Shown here: one piece after another, positions 48,901 to 57,049 of the stretch
Layout of the letters: each line of letters begins with the position of its first letter
Position numbering within the stretch: position 1 is the stretch's first letter
From: Spisula solida
Lineage: Eukaryota; Mollusca; Bivalvia; Venerida; Mactridae
Reading direction: 5' to 3'
Assembly: GCA_947247005.1 (NCBI GenBank)
Contig: OX365952.1
Span: forward strand, 3,494,501 to 3,558,500
Length of the DNA stretch: 64,000 bases
The notes under the pieces: model-generated
Database searches by the model: none
What the model was told of the DNA's origin: nothing
The model's input: the letters and a program-made list of their open reading frames with translations, nothing else
Made by a program: the position numbers and the translations under genes

Positions 48901-49635
48901 TCGGACGATATGAGGTTCCGCCAGGTGGCGCAGTACCTTGTCGAGTGCAATGACGTTAAGCCTAACATTATGTTACCAAAATTACAGCCGGGTTTTCTCG
49001 GACCGCAGCCGAAGTTTACCGAGTTCGGACTACGTACTTTGAATGAACACGATCCATTGATTGACATGAAGGGTGGCAACCATTTTGAAATCCAGCTTGG
49101 CACAAGCCGTGACATGAAGTTTAATGCTCAACTGATTCAAGCTGATACGGGGCAAGACGTGTCAGACTTCATCTTCATCCAAACCCAACCCTCCATAGTA
49201 ACATTCCTTGTCAACATTCCCGCATCCGGCTTCTACAAGTTACAAATACACGGCAACATAGCGGAGGATCAAACCCATACGTCACTTGGTCTGTTCAACT
49301 ATCTAATCAACTGTACTGAGATCACTGCCCCTGTTTACCCGTACCCCCGGCAACTTGGACACTGGAAAGAAGGCTGCTACATGTTCGAACCTCTGATATT
49401 ACACTCTGAGATGGTGCAGCCGGAGGTGAAGTTCCGGACCCACGTTCCTAAAGCCAAACAAGTGGTGCTATTCGTCGAACAGAATGTGTTCCCCTTAGAT
49501 TCACTAGGCCCAGTCCAATGGGAGGGGAATATCAACCTGTCCAAGTATTACGGCACGGACACCAAGGTGATTCTAGCAGCAAACTATGGCGGAGATGAGG
49601 AAAGGTTCGCAACTCTACTAGAGTACAAACTCTAA
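24786..49635 (+). CDS. Hillarin / kyphoscoliosis-peptidase (KY)-like protein, two TGc-like domains, 11 coding exons, 1,214 aa
   Basis: Coding exons: 24786-24929, 29875-29963, 36201-36341, 40943-41120, 41666-42208, 42966-43133, 43820-44032, 44503-44718, 45418-45506, 46267-46407, 47913-49635. All introns are GT-AG and the phases join without a frameshift into 1,214 residues. Order: N-terminal tail (1-48), TGc-like domain 1 (about 49-220), two KY-type beta-sandwich modules (about 229-341 and 356-475), acidic linker, TGc-like domain 2 (about 565-745), then three modules (about 749-859, 875-984, 1002-1107) and a final partial one. Family signs are LLWHLVYSRNL, NHSWNAVYID, WHLVDTKW and the FxxDPxxxxYxHxP stretch after each TGc domain. 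His155/Asp170 and His672/Asp687 fit the catalytic His and Asp, but the Cys position (about residues 113-115 and 629-631) has none. Relatives are cytoskeletal (KY at the muscle Z-disc with filamin, leech hillarin with septins). A scaffold role is inferred. No signal peptide or membrane segment is seen. Confidence 0.9.
25000..25142. mobile_element. MITE with GGTATTCAATATT ends (intron 1)
   Basis: Left end GGTTGGTATTCAATATTTAT and right end ATAAGATCAATATTGAATAC then CACC form an inverted repeat. The inner words CCAATCAGATCACACCAT and GATTTGATTGGCTACCC occur inverted in the copy at 37085-37199. Confidence 0.75.
25157..25403. mobile_element. MITE with GGGCTGATATTCAC-type ends, copy 1 (intron 1)
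   Basis: Left end GGGCTAGTATTTACCAAGCA (then TCTTAAGGG), right end the complement of GGGCTGATATTCACAAAACA. It matches the element at 31094-31368 along its length (GTAAAGAGCTACA, CGTTTCTTAAGAAAT). No transposase. Confidence 0.82.
25925..26110 (-). mobile_element. tRNA-derived SINE (minus strand, intron 1)
   Basis: Minus strand: GCATAGTGGTAGAGTGTCCG (A-box type), then TCCGC-TTCCAGT-GCGGA, a clean five-pair anticodon-like hairpin with CCA in place, then GTCTCGGGTTCTATTCC (B-box type). The acceptor arms do not pair, so it is a SINE head and not a tRNA gene. The tail word ATCAGGAATGAGG is found again at 26350. Confidence 0.6.
26287..26320. repeat. (TC)n/(C)n low-complexity tract
   Basis: A CTCT run followed by ten C bases, in intron 1. 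Confidence 0.9.
27311..27531 (-). repeat. Interspersed repeat ending ATGTGATTTTACAGTA, copy 2 (inverted, intron 1)
   Basis: Starts ACTGTAAAATCACAT and ends ATGAAAAATAATGATT. It is the reverse complement of the family described at 979-1183. Confidence 0.72.
27636..27746. mobile_element. Hairpin MITE, 41-bp arms (intron 1)
   Basis: Arms AATCTAAATAGAAAAC and TAAGAATTCTTACGAATCGC are mirrored as GCGATTCGTAAGAATTCTTA and TCTATTTAGATT, with a loop of about 28 bases and two mismatches. Confidence 0.88.
27838..27937. mobile_element. 100-bp inverted-repeat MITE (intron 1)
   Basis: Left arm CGAGGGGTGATCAACAAGTA then CGCGGAAAA; right arm is the complement of CGAGGGGTGAACAACGAATA then CGCGGAAAA. 25 of 29 positions match. 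Confidence 0.85.
28884..29200. repeat. Interspersed repeat with CCGTC words, copy 2, with a perfect hairpin at 29027-29084 (intron 1)
   Basis: Shares the first part of 9893-10345. Inside it CAATGTCAAGTCAGTGAGAA (then C) is followed after about 15 bases by its exact complement, so this copy holds a 21-bp-arm palindrome that copy 1 lacks. Confidence 0.7.
29875..29963 (+). CDS. KY-like gene, coding exon 2 (start of TGc-like domain 1)
   Basis: 89 nt, acceptor TTCAG, donor AG|GTAAAT, entering at phase 0 and leaving at phase 2. It encodes VASCEHANFKNLLWHLVYSR and then NLLSDLDKA, the helical start of a TGc-like domain. Exon 9 has the same length and phases and encodes the matching part of domain 2. 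Confidence 0.88.
29990..30198. mobile_element. TIR element starting 27 bp inside intron 2
   Basis: Left TGTAAAGTCATATATTTTCG then CGAG; right CTCGCGAAAATACATGATTT then TACAGTA. The end TACTGTAAAATCA is shared with the 979-1183 family. It lies very close to the exon 2 donor. Confidence 0.7.
31094..31368. mobile_element. MITE with GGGCCGGTATTCAC ends, copy 2 (intron 2)
   Basis: Left end GGGCCGGTATTCACACAGCA then TCTTAGGG; right end TAAGATGCTGTGTGAATACT then AGCCC. Same family as 25157-25403. Confidence 0.85.
33962..34081. repeat. Repeated GGGAGCTGTATTC words with a hairpin (intron 2)
   Basis: GGGAGCTGTATTCGAAC (33962) faces its complement GTTCAAATACAGCTCCC (33997-34013), and a third copy lies at 34067. 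Confidence 0.6.
34120..34390 (-). repeat. Interspersed repeat with AGGTCCATCGTGGTCTAGG, copy 1 (intron 2)
   Basis: On the minus strand it reads AAGCCTATGTCCCACTGAGC, CAGGTCCATCGTGGTCTAGG, GGGTGGTATC, GGGAGAACATCGCCG and CAGTGGGACC. The same order is on the plus strand at 43465-43705. The 87- and 107-codon frames across it are not genes. Confidence 0.75.
36201..36341 (+). CDS. KY-like gene, coding exon 3 (TGc-like domain 1, Cys-motif region)
   Basis: 141 nt, phase 2 at both ends. It encodes RAIFKWMTTKNL, then a linker and ETTYAKVFAVICG. In active TGc enzymes a Cys sits about three residues before the Tyr-Ala pair. Here that position is Glu113, followed by Thr-Thr, so the nucleophile is missing. 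Exon 10 matches it in length and phase. Confidence 0.88.
37085..37199. mobile_element. Partial MITE with GAATACCACC end (intron 3)
   Basis: Contains GGTGTGATCTGATTGGCTGC and ends GATCAATAATGAATACCACC. It is an inverted, left-truncated copy of 25000-25142. Confidence 0.7.
37944..37995. repeat. Short shared element with TGACCTTTATGCATGA, copy 2 (intron 3)
   Basis: GTATAGCATGGATAATTTGA, CCTGATC and TTGACCTTTATGCATGACTA match 12215-12262 at nearly every base. Confidence 0.65.
39191..39407 (+). repeat. Interspersed repeat ending ATGTGATTTTACA, copy 3 (intron 3)
   Basis: Same orientation and order as 979-1183 (TTGATTTCGTTG, CCTTTCATGTTCTG, CACGAAAATGCATTTTTATC). Confidence 0.78.
39785..40450. repeat. 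Interspersed repeat, copy 1 (intron 3)
   Basis: Shares GCTGATACTATTTACGCCCC, GGCAAGTTGCACGAGTATCC, TCTGATAATCAATTCA and TTATACTCGTGTTATTAAAA with 52290-52815, in the same orientation. Starts with the dispersed word CAACAG/AACAGAAACAAC ... GAGCACG. Confidence 0.78.
40641..40760. mobile_element. Inverted-repeat MITE, about 46-bp arms (intron 3)
   Basis: GTTCTTGTATTTTTCGGTGA, then ATAACACACAGGC and GTTCGGATG, is mirrored by CATCTGAAC, GCCTGTGTTTTATTCACCGA and CAAAATACAAGAAC. It ends 182 bp before exon 4. Confidence 0.88.
40943..41120 (+). CDS. KY-like gene, coding exon 4 (TGc-like domain 1, His/Asp motifs)
   Basis: 178 nt, acceptor TTTCAG, donor GGG|GTGAGT, entering at phase 2 and leaving at phase 0. 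It encodes AGLYCVVLTGYAKGKDF, NHSWNAVYIDDNWHLVD and TKWAAM. His155 and Asp170 match the catalytic His and Asp of transglutaminase-like folds. The exon ends in an Asn-rich NNNNSG loop. A Met-initiated reading that begins upstream in the intron is only intron read-through. Confidence 0.9.
41666..42208 (+). CDS. KY-like gene, coding exon 5 (post-TGc segment and first beta-sandwich module)
   Basis: 543 nt, phase 0 at both ends, acceptor TATTCCAG and donor AAG|GTAATC. It encodes DDFYFMTDPENFIYSHWP, the usual post-TGc segment, then LSEFEDLPFVKPYYF and a module rich in beta-strand sequence that ends GTYICKFYAKG, VEYRIEV. The last residues (VWGAGIKARK) start the next module, whose body lies in exons 6 and 7. 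Confidence 0.9.
42966..43133 (+). CDS. KY-like gene, coding exon 6 (second beta-sandwich module, first half)
   Basis: 168 nt (56 codons), phase 0 at both ends, acceptor TTTCAG and donor AAG|GTAAGT. It begins LGLEPDFKSGVV, a register also seen in the modules of the last exon (QLGLTPGNNRAIV, EFGLRTL). It has no stop in frame and joins exons 5 and 7 cleanly. Confidence 0.82.
43190..43300. mobile_element. Inverted-repeat MITE (intron 6)
   Basis: AATAAAGCACAGTAACGAGT then TCGGAGGCGT is mirrored by ACGCATCCGAACAAGTAACT then GTGCTTTAATA. The core (GTTCGG, GTAGC, ATCACGAGC) resembles that of 40641-40760, so they may be related. Confidence 0.8.
43465..43705 (+). repeat. Interspersed repeat with AGGTCCATCATGGTCTAGA, copy 2 (intron 6)
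   Basis: Opposite orientation to 34120-34390. Words AAGCCTATGTCC, CAGGTCCATCATGGTCTAGA, GAAGTCATGAGACTATTTGT, GGGAGAACATCGCCGG and CAGTGGGACCAATGCTTAA match in order. Confidence 0.75.
43820..44032 (+). CDS. KY-like gene, coding exon 7 (second module end and acidic linker)
   Basis: 213 nt (71 codons), phase 0, acceptor CTTCAG and donor GAT|GTGAGT. It encodes LPEPGEYGVDVFVNQ, CQYLVLYLAEDE, the closing strands of the module, then an acidic Thr/Asp-rich linker. The donor is followed by ordinary intron sequence. Confidence 0.85.
44503..44718 (+). CDS. KY-like gene, coding exon 8 (linker and lead-in to TGc-like domain 2)
   Basis: 216 nt (72 codons) from acceptor ATTCAG; a second AG five bases further on (TTGCAG) would remove two codons and keep the frame, so the exact start is uncertain. 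It encodes a Pro-rich linker and FYDFTDRRVIESLDSHAEE, which corresponds to the LDSVDEHAIK lead-in of exon 1. Donor GAG|GTATTT, phase 0. Confidence 0.8.
44972..45200. mobile_element. pogo/Tigger-like MITE, TA target site (intron 8)
   Basis: Left end CAGTAAAACCTCGATAAGAC, right end the complement of CAGTCGAACCTATTAAGCAA, each bordered by TA (44970-44971 and 45201-45202). At 229 bp it is too short for a transposase. Confidence 0.7.
45418..45506 (+). CDS. KY-like gene, coding exon 9 (start of TGc-like domain 2)
   Basis: 89 nt, phase 0 in and phase 2 out, as in exon 2. It encodes VAQCNHDSFRDLMWDLVFSV and ends NELAKA. The alignment with exon 2 is clear (VASCEHANFKNLLWHLVYSR, DLDKA). Acceptor TTTACAG, donor CCAG|GTATGT. 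Confidence 0.88.
46015..46250. repeat. Tandem duplication of about 115 bp (intron 9)
   Basis: Two copies share GTTGTTGGACTATGAT/CTTGTTGGACTATGAT, CTACGCCTTCGACAAAATAA and CTTGGGTTTTC. The second ends close to the exon 10 acceptor. Confidence 0.85.
46267..46407 (+). CDS. KY-like gene, coding exon 10 (TGc-like domain 2, Cys-motif region)
   Basis: 141 nt, phase 2 at both ends, as in exon 3. It encodes RLIFRWVTKKDFG, then SPEEVLVWLKIGRSSHAHVF. At the Cys position there is Arg629, followed by Ser-Ser, so this copy also lacks the nucleophile. Its donor (CTG|GTAAGT) directly adjoins a tandem repeat of about 34 bp in the intron. Confidence 0.87.
46413..46616. repeat. ~34-bp tandem repeat carrying TGACGTCA sites (intron 10)
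   Basis: Six units of AGTTTGGTGACGTCATGGCT plus ATAAGATACTAGAT. Four hold the exact CRE-type palindrome TGACGTCA; two have decayed (GATATCA, GATGGCA). The first unit begins at the splice donor itself. Confidence 0.92.
47190..47515. repeat. Interspersed element with an internal duplication of about 175 bp (intron 10)
   Basis: The series TTGAACTTCTCA, AACTGTTGGG, TTTCTTTAAACTTTTACAGA, GATGACCGTAAATGATGG is followed about 175 bp on by TTGAACTCCTCA, AACAGTTCGG, TTTCTTCAAACTTTCACAGA, GATGACCATTAAGAATGG. Confidence 0.78.
47913..49635 (+). CDS. KY-like gene, last coding exon 11 (rest of TGc-like domain 2 and C-terminal modules)
   Basis: Acceptor CTTTCAG at 47912. 573 full codons follow the split codon, then TAA at 49633-49635. 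It encodes FAGLHCKVISGLAKGASY, QHWWNAVYIYGKWCLVD (His672, Asp687), the post-TGc segment YFLVDPNKLVYTHFP, three modules each ending in a Y-L-L/V/I pattern (CEYLLQ, AQYLVE, FNYLIN), and a C-terminal part ending TLLEYKL. The open frame runs on upstream into the intron, so the Met at 47872 is not a real start. The matching part of the first half is split by three introns. Confidence 0.92.
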
Positions 49636-51336
49636 ACTACAGGACTATCATATTCAACATATTCAAGTGCAATTTATACATTATACGTCAGCACATAAAG
49701 TATATCCAACCACTGCATAAACTAGGACATAACGGACTAATGCCAGTATACCATACAACACTAGGAGTACACCATACGAAATCTAGGACAGCATTGACTA
49801 ACATCAGTTTACCATTCTAATACTAGGATCTCTTGTATGTCATACAGCTACACTATTAGGAGTTATACCTGCATACCATACATAAACTAGGTCCTAATAT
49901 GGTATAATGTCAATATATCATACAAAACCTAGGACCTCGTGGAGTTATACCTGTATACCATACAAGGTCCTAATATGGTATAATGCCAATATATCATACA
50001 AAACCTAGGAACTTGTGGACTCTTAACAGAATATCATATAAATATACTAAGACTGCATATGGTTTTATACTTTACTAGTATATACACCATATAAATACGT
50101 TCTGGAGCCTCATGGTTTAATATCCGTATGCAATACAAACCTTTATGCATTTGTTGTACTTTTTCATTCATTTATACAACAGCTGTACATGCTTTTGACC
50201 AAGCAGACCACTAATAGTTCCCAGTACGTAAAGGTGCTGTCTCACAGATTGGGCTTAACATTTTGTATGGCGTAATTTTCCAACCAAGTATTTAGGTAAC
50301 AGAAAACCACTGATGGTTGCTTTATGAAAGATTTATTGCATATAAGCAGTTTAATCCACTCTCAATATCGGGCATTCGTTTGTTTTTTCTTTAAAAAAAA
50401 GTGCAGAGATTTCTACCAACATTCTTTGTGAATTATGTAATTCGTTTTCATTGAATGCGAACAAATGTCAGGCAATTTAAGTGATAGAGCTATTAATTCT
50501 ATAGGTTATTAATACCATATAGAATTTTGGATGTAAACATATTAAATAACACAAAATGCCTACGTTTCGCAAGTTATTTTATATGTAAGTGTGCTTGTTT
50601 ATGAGATATACATCCTATAAATCAAGTATGTACGGCGAGTCATTAAGATATGATAAATCGTCAACAAGCGGACATGTATTTTGGGACACCCTGTACATGC
50701 AACTATACCAAAATTACGGGAATATTTCACAATTTTATTTCATTTTTGCAATACATCAATACGTGAGGCAGCATCTATAAGGTAGAAACCCAAACTGATT
50801 AATACATAATATTAGTAACGTTATAACTAATACACTTACCAATTGTAAAAGCAGGTGACTAAGAAAAGAAAGTGTTATGTTCATTTGAAAACAATGAAAC
50901 GTTATGGTGCAGACACTTTCACGTTATCCTCGAACCTCAATTAACATAATTTAACAGTTGATTTCTTTTCTTATTTAATTTTGGCCTTTTTTCAAAGCAG
51001 AGCGTACATGTATTACGAATTTCTACCAGTAGCATTATAAACGCTAACCTCAATTTATGACAATGCACGGTTTTCTAGCCGAAATTTAAATATTCCGCAA
51101 TTATTCATGCATAAAGGTCGAGGACCAAGTCAATTTGTTTGTACTGTAGCAACTTGACAGTCTGCGTATAAGTCTACCATTATTTGGGAATAATAAACTC
51201 GGAAAATATGTGTTAGTAATCCAACGTTTTGTTTCTTGTCCGTGTACTAGATTCATTTTGTTTATTTCTTCTTTTTTCTTGTTTCAGTGTCATTATTGTT
51301 GTATTGCTAGTTAACTATATTAAAATTTTGAATAAA
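49636..51336 (+). other. Probable 3' UTR and downstream flank of the KY-like gene
   Basis: After the TAA comes AT-rich sequence with no further gene. It starts with a degenerate minisatellite (49740-50110). The clearest AATAAA polyadenylation-type hexamer I see is at 51331. The true transcript end is unknown. Confidence 0.35.
49740..50110. repeat. Degenerate minisatellite in the probable 3' UTR
   Basis: Repeated CATACCATACA, ACTAGGAC/ACCTAGGAC and TAATATGGTATAATG words. The clearest unit pair (about 90 bp) lies at 49890-50010. Confidence 0.75.
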
Positions 51337-51440
51337 TGATCTAACGTTAACACGTTTATTTATGTTTGCTTTATAAAATGTGACATAAAAATGTTCAGTG
51401 TTCAGTTTGACTGCTGTATAATGTTCGTCTTATCTTATAT

Positions 51441-51700
51441 AGCGGTGATAGCTCAGAAGTAACGCACTGGGGCTGTTAACCCAGAGATCGTGGGTTCAAT
51501 CCCCGGCATGATATCTGGACTTGTGTACTGACAAGTATCTGGTTAAAGGTGCCAGTACGCTGTGTATTATTATATAAGAGTATTTCGGCCGAAAAAAGTG
51601 GACACCGAAACCTCTTCAGCCAAGTACCATACGTAAAACAAAGAACAATGTGAATGAAAAAAATAAACTTCTCAGTATGTTGATGAAAATCGACATTGTT
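51441..51700 (+). mobile_element. tRNA-Asn-like SINE (plus strand)
   Basis: GCGGTGATAGCTCAGAAGTA (A-box type), then CTGGGGCTGTTAACCCAG with GTT at the anticodon position, then CGTGGGTTCAATCCCC (B-box type). The acceptor stem does not pair and a body follows (CTGACAAGTATCTGG and on), so a SINE is more likely than a working tRNA-Asn gene. Confidence 0.65.
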
Positions 51701-52289
51701 GTCAATTCTCAATGGAAGGGTGAGAAATTCAGCATGTTAACCACTGGATAACGGCCGCGGCTAGATAATCATTAGATGTCGTTTGATATAACGTGCAATG
51801 AACCGTGCAATGTAATATCTTGGATTATCTTGTTGCCTGGACAATACAATAACAGAATCTCGATGATGCCACCAGGCCTCGATCTCCCTAAACATCTCAA
51901 GTACAAATCTCAGCTCAATTTTGTGGGATATGAATGGTTCGTTCTATGTCTGACTCTTGAATGTGTGTGTGGTTAGGCGCTGTCGACGTTTCTGTGTGGC
52001 TTTGGATTGTCTGTGCGCAACAGTTTTTGTTTCACAATCGACCTTAAATAAATTAGTATGAACTAACTGACCCCAATCCATTACTCGGACACAATCGGAG
52101 CCCCTTGTAAGTATTCCAGATCCACGATTACCCCCAAACATTATTGACAAAAATACCAAAAGAAAAAGACAACCGCCTAATGACTTTGTTTTAAAGAAAG
52201 GGAAGTAATCCTAAGGTAGTTTTACAATTGTATAAGCGTGAATTACCTCCCGTGCATCACAATGTGGCGGATAATTAAGATAATAAAAT

Positions 52290-52815
52290 GGACAGTGAGG
52301 GCATCATTCAACAGACACAGTACAACACGAAAAGCACAAAAGGGAGTCACAAAAAAGAGAAATCATAAACAAGAAGCACACACCGTTATGGCAAACACCA
52401 AAGCATGAACATGACCAGATTAAAGGACAAGGTTCACTAAAGGCTTAATTTGGCCCGGTGATTTAAAAACCATTCAAACACGATCTGCGGATTTATCCAT
52501 ATACTAGTACACATAGAGCAAACCAGGCCATGTATTATTAACGCAATAATACATACCTATCAAACTGGCTGTTACTATTTACGCCCCGTATCACGTGACA
52601 TATTTATAATTGAATGAACGTAAACTTTAAGGTAAAAACTTCAGCGAGGCAAGTTGCACGAGTATCCAGTGTTACAGCTATGACGCATCTAATTTTAGAA
52701 ACTCTAATATACTATTGACACCAAGCCTTTCATGAAAACCTCTGATAATCAATTCATTTATATTTTTCATTTCATGAAATAGATACCTTATACTCGTGTT
52801 ATTAAAATTAAAAAT
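52290..52815. repeat. Interspersed repeat, copy 2
   Basis: Same family and orientation as 39785-40450. Confidence 0.78.
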
Positions 52816-54262
52816 TCCTATGTAATCCTTTGACAAAATTCATGGCATGCTTAGGCAAAAAAGTTGTTTTATGCCATTTTTTTATGACATAAAACCTTCC
52901 AAATAAACAATGGCAGTCATGCTACACTTTTATATTTTTACAAGTGTTCTGCATATGTTATATATGTACAAAATAAGAAAGTGTAGCAAGAATGCCATAA
53001 TAGTTTTTTAGATGGTTTTAGGTCAAGAAAAGCCATAAAAAGGTTAAAAATGTCATTTTTTGTTAAATAGGACAATTTACAGAAGGATTACGAAGGACAT
53101 TAGGATATGTATGCTTAATGTTTTAAAAGACAGTGTTATGGTAGTGGAAATATATGACAGATTTATGGGAACATGCATTGTTATTTTTTAAAAAAAACAC
53201 AGGGCCAAATTAATCCACAAATGAACCTTGTCCTTTAACAACTACACAGTTCTACTTTCAATTATATCAAATTACCCCAAATTTCTAACTTTGATAAAAC
53301 AAAAGTTTCAATGATAATTTCAATCTAGTAACCTTCATTGTTTTCATTTTTATTTGTTAATTATTTGAATTTTGATCAATTTGATAATTGCAACTAAATG
53401 TCTTAAAAACATTAAAAAGTATATTTTGAGTAAGTTTAGCAGCGAGAAAATATTGGCGGATTTCGCGAATTTACAAAATTCGCTTACTTTCCCTCAAGCG
53501 TCCACGTAACCCTACATCGTACTCGACTAAGAAAGAATAAAATCGATAATAATTCCATACGATAAATAGTCTGGAATTCAAAATACGCTAACTTTTCGAC
53601 ACGTGGTACTATCCAGAAATGTTTTACACTGGTCAACAGTATTTCAGTCAAATGGAGACACGGAATTTTCACAAAAATAAAGGTATTTATAACAGACAGA
53701 CATACATGAAAAGACGGGTGGGTGGCGGTAAGGACCAAAGTCACAAGATTTCTTCAATAGTATTTTGTAATTACACAATTATACTAGAAAATCTAGTTAG
53801 TTCGGCAATGATAAACAAATTCCTCTTTTTTGTTTTTATACATTTTTTATTATTGTATAATATTTGACATTATATTTTCTTCATTTCAAGGGTGTTCTTT
53901 AAAGGTTTCTAGTTCTACAGTTAGTTGAACATTATATAAGCTAATCAATCCAACACACAATTCTGTTCAAGAATAGTACGCTGACACAATTGATTAGACC
54001 AGAAAGCATATTGCTTGCCGGGTATAAGTTCTAGAGTTATCACTAGTTTTTTAGTACATTTACATTTAACTTTTATAAAATATTATCTAAAACTTGTTTC
54101 GTATTTTGTAACAATTTTGTATAAAAATCACGAGATCATTTAAACGAAGTATTAAGTATCAGGAGAGTGAAATATAACGAATCGCTAACGTTAGGTTTTT
54201 AACTTGTTGAAAATACCCCCAAATAAGGAATCACAATAATACATGTTGCTAATTCACTCTAC
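52816..54262. other. Intergenic, no gene seen
   Basis: AT-rich. Frames up to 86 codons lack recognisable domains. A loose inverted repeat of ATGGCA and CATAAAAC words lies at 52840-53060. Confidence 0.4.
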
Positions 54263-54478
54263 ATCTCAATATTTTGACCTAAATATGGTCCTTTTCACGT
54301 GGTGAAACACCTATTTTTTATTCACATAGCTTTTATTACTCATCAATGTATCATTAATGTACAATTTGTTATGATATATGATATGAGTACTAAACAGTTA
54401 TGTGAATAAGATCAAATAAATTAATTAATAAGTGTTTCATCTCATGAAAAGACCACATTTAGGTCGAAATATTGATAT
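54263..54478. mobile_element. TIR MITE, about 47-bp ends
   Basis: Left ATCTCAATATTTTGACCTAA then ATATGGTCCTTTTCACG; right ATGAAAAGACCACATTTAGG then TCGAAATATTGATAT. The middle is AT-rich. Confidence 0.85.
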
Positions 54479-54999
54479 AAAAGTTAGCTAAATAACAAAT
54501 GTAAGGCTTTTAGTTTATGTTTGGCAGATTTATGGAATTTATAAAATCATACAGACTGGCACCTTCATTTGATGCAAAATAGTTCAAGTAACTGAACACG
54601 CGAACGTATTTATATCGAACAGTCAGTGGTTTTCTTTTAGTGCGAAAGGAAAGAAATTTTGGTCATACAACGGTAACAAAAAATAATATCTCAAAATAGC
54701 CTTCAATTATACGTAAAAAGAACTTGACACAACTCCATAGCGTTTGAAACGGAATCGGGTCAGAAAGGCCCCCTTTCAATAACGGCCCAGAATAAATGTA
54801 CCAGAATGGCCCAATAATTGAGGAGTACCTAAACGGTCCACTTTCAAAATCGGAGTTTAAAGACAACAATTACGCATGAATAATATCATAAGTATTAAAG
54901 GTGTGTGAAGTTGGCACTGAGATCGTTAATCGAAGATCGACATTCAATACAGACCTAGGTGCTAATACAGAGCTAGCTCTGAAATCGACAGTGGCAATA

Positions 55000-56970
55000 T
55001 AAGGTGAGCTAACACAGACCCAGTGGCCAATACAGATCCAGCTCTGAGATCGACATTCGCAAAATAAGGCCTGTGAATACAGACCTGAGTTTGAATACAG
55101 AGCCAGGTCTGACATCAACATTCGATGTACACCGACGGCGAATACAGACCTAGGAGCGAATACCGGCCCAGCTCTGACATCGGCATTCGCAAAATAAGGC
55201 CTGTGAATACAGACCTGAGTTTGAATACAGAGCCAGGTCTGACATCGACATTCGATGTACACCTACGGCGAATACAGACCTACAATCCAATACCGACCCA
55301 GCTCTGACATCGACATTTGCAAAATAAGGCCTGTTAATACAGACCTGAGTTTGAATACAGAGCTAGGTCTGACATCAACATTCGATATATACCAACGGCG
55401 AATACAGACCTAGGACCGAATGCCGACCCATCTCGGACATCGACATTCGCAAAATAAGGCCTGTGAATACAGATCTGAGTGTGAATACAGAGCTAGGTCT
55501 GACATCAACATTCGATATATACCAACGGCGAATACAGACCTAGGACCGAAAGCCGACCCAGCTCTGACAACGACATCCGCAAAATAAGGCCTGTGAATAC
55601 AGACCTGAGTTTGAATACAGAGCCAGGTCTGACATCGACATTCGATGTACACCGACGGCGATTACAGACCTAGGAGCGAATAACGACCCAGCTCTAACAT
55701 CGACATTCGCAAAATAAGCCCTGTGAATACAGACCTGAATTTGAATACAGAGCCAGGTCTGACATCGACATTCGATGTACACATACGGCGAATACAGACC
55801 TACAATCGAATACCGACCCAGCTCTGACATCGACAATCGATGTATACCGACGGCGAATACAGACCTAGGAAAGCTCTGACATTAACATTCGCAAAATAAG
55901 GCCTGTGAATACAGACCTGAGTTTGAATACAGAGCCAGGTCTGACTTCAACATTCGATGTACACCTACGGCGAATACAGCCCTAGGATCGAATACCGACC
56001 CAGCTCTGAAATCGACATTCACAGAATAAAGTGGGTGAATACAGATCTGAGTTTGAATACAGAGCCAGCTCTGACATCGACATTCGATGTAAACCGACGG
56101 CGAATACAGATCTCGGATTCAATACAGACCCAACTCTGACATCGACAATCATTATTTACCGACGGCGAATACAGACCCAAGTGTGAATACAGATCCAGCT
56201 CTGAGTTCGTCATTCGCAAAATACGTTGTAGGGGAATACCGAGCTGGGGTGCAATACTATTGACAGCCGGAAACCAAGAATAAATTGAATTCTATACGCT
56301 TTATATTGAATTTTGTTGTTAAATGCATGAAATCTGTAACAACAACATGAATATATACTGTTTTATTTCTTTCTTAATTATATACTATTATATAAATGAG
56401 TTCTAATTAAATACATTGCAAATTTACGCTAGTTTTTCATTGATTAATTAAAATTTATTTTAAAGGGAAGTAATAAAGTCTGAACAAGCAACGTCACATT
56501 CCATGTAAATCGACGGCGAATACAGACATTGGATCGAATACCCAACCAGCTCTGAGATCGACATTCGCAAAATAAGGCATTTGAATACATATCTGAATTT
56601 GAATACAGAGCCAGCTCTGACATCGACATTCGATGTACACCGACGGCGAATACAGACCTTGGATCGAATACCGATCCAGCTCTGAGATCAATATTCGATA
56701 AATGAGGTTGGTGAATACAGATCTGAGTTTGAATACAGAGCCAGCTCTGACATCGGCATTCGATATGAACCGACAGCTAATACAGACCTAGTGTCGAATA
56801 CCGATCCAGCTTTGAGATCGACAATCGATGTATACCGACGGCGAATACAGACCTAGGATGGAATACCTACCCAGCTCTTAGATCGACATTCACAAAATAA
56901 GGCCGGTGAATACAGATATGAGTTTAAATACACAGCCATCTCTGACATCGACATTCGATGTACACCGGCA
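55000..56970. repeat. 130-bp (2 x 65 bp) tandem array in the left arm of foldback element 2
   Basis: The marker AAAATAAGGC recurs at 55061, 55191, 55321, 55451 and 55581 (exactly 130 bp); at 55711 it reads AAAATAAGCC. Each unit is two related 65-bp halves with GAATACAGACC, CAGCTCTGACATCGACATTC. Later units lose order, and an AT-rich insert (about 56226-56495) splits the array. The long minus-strand frames (60-130 codons) rotate frame with each unit, so they are not genes. Confidence 0.95.
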
Positions 56971-57049
56971 GCGACATGTTTAAACATCGAGCATATCCTC
57001 TATTTGCAAGTCTGCGTTCTGTTGAAATATGGTGTTCAAATAAATGCCT

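Noticed and set aside
51441..51512. Functional tRNA-Asn gene
   Set aside because: The anticodon arm and T-loop are tRNA-like, but the acceptor stem does not pair and a SINE-like body follows.
54870..56691. Several minus-strand frames of 60-130 codons (MYIECRCQTWLCIQ type)
   Set aside because: The 130-bp unit is not a multiple of three, so the frame rotates in each unit and all frames look alike. This is a tandem array and not a Cys-rich protein family.
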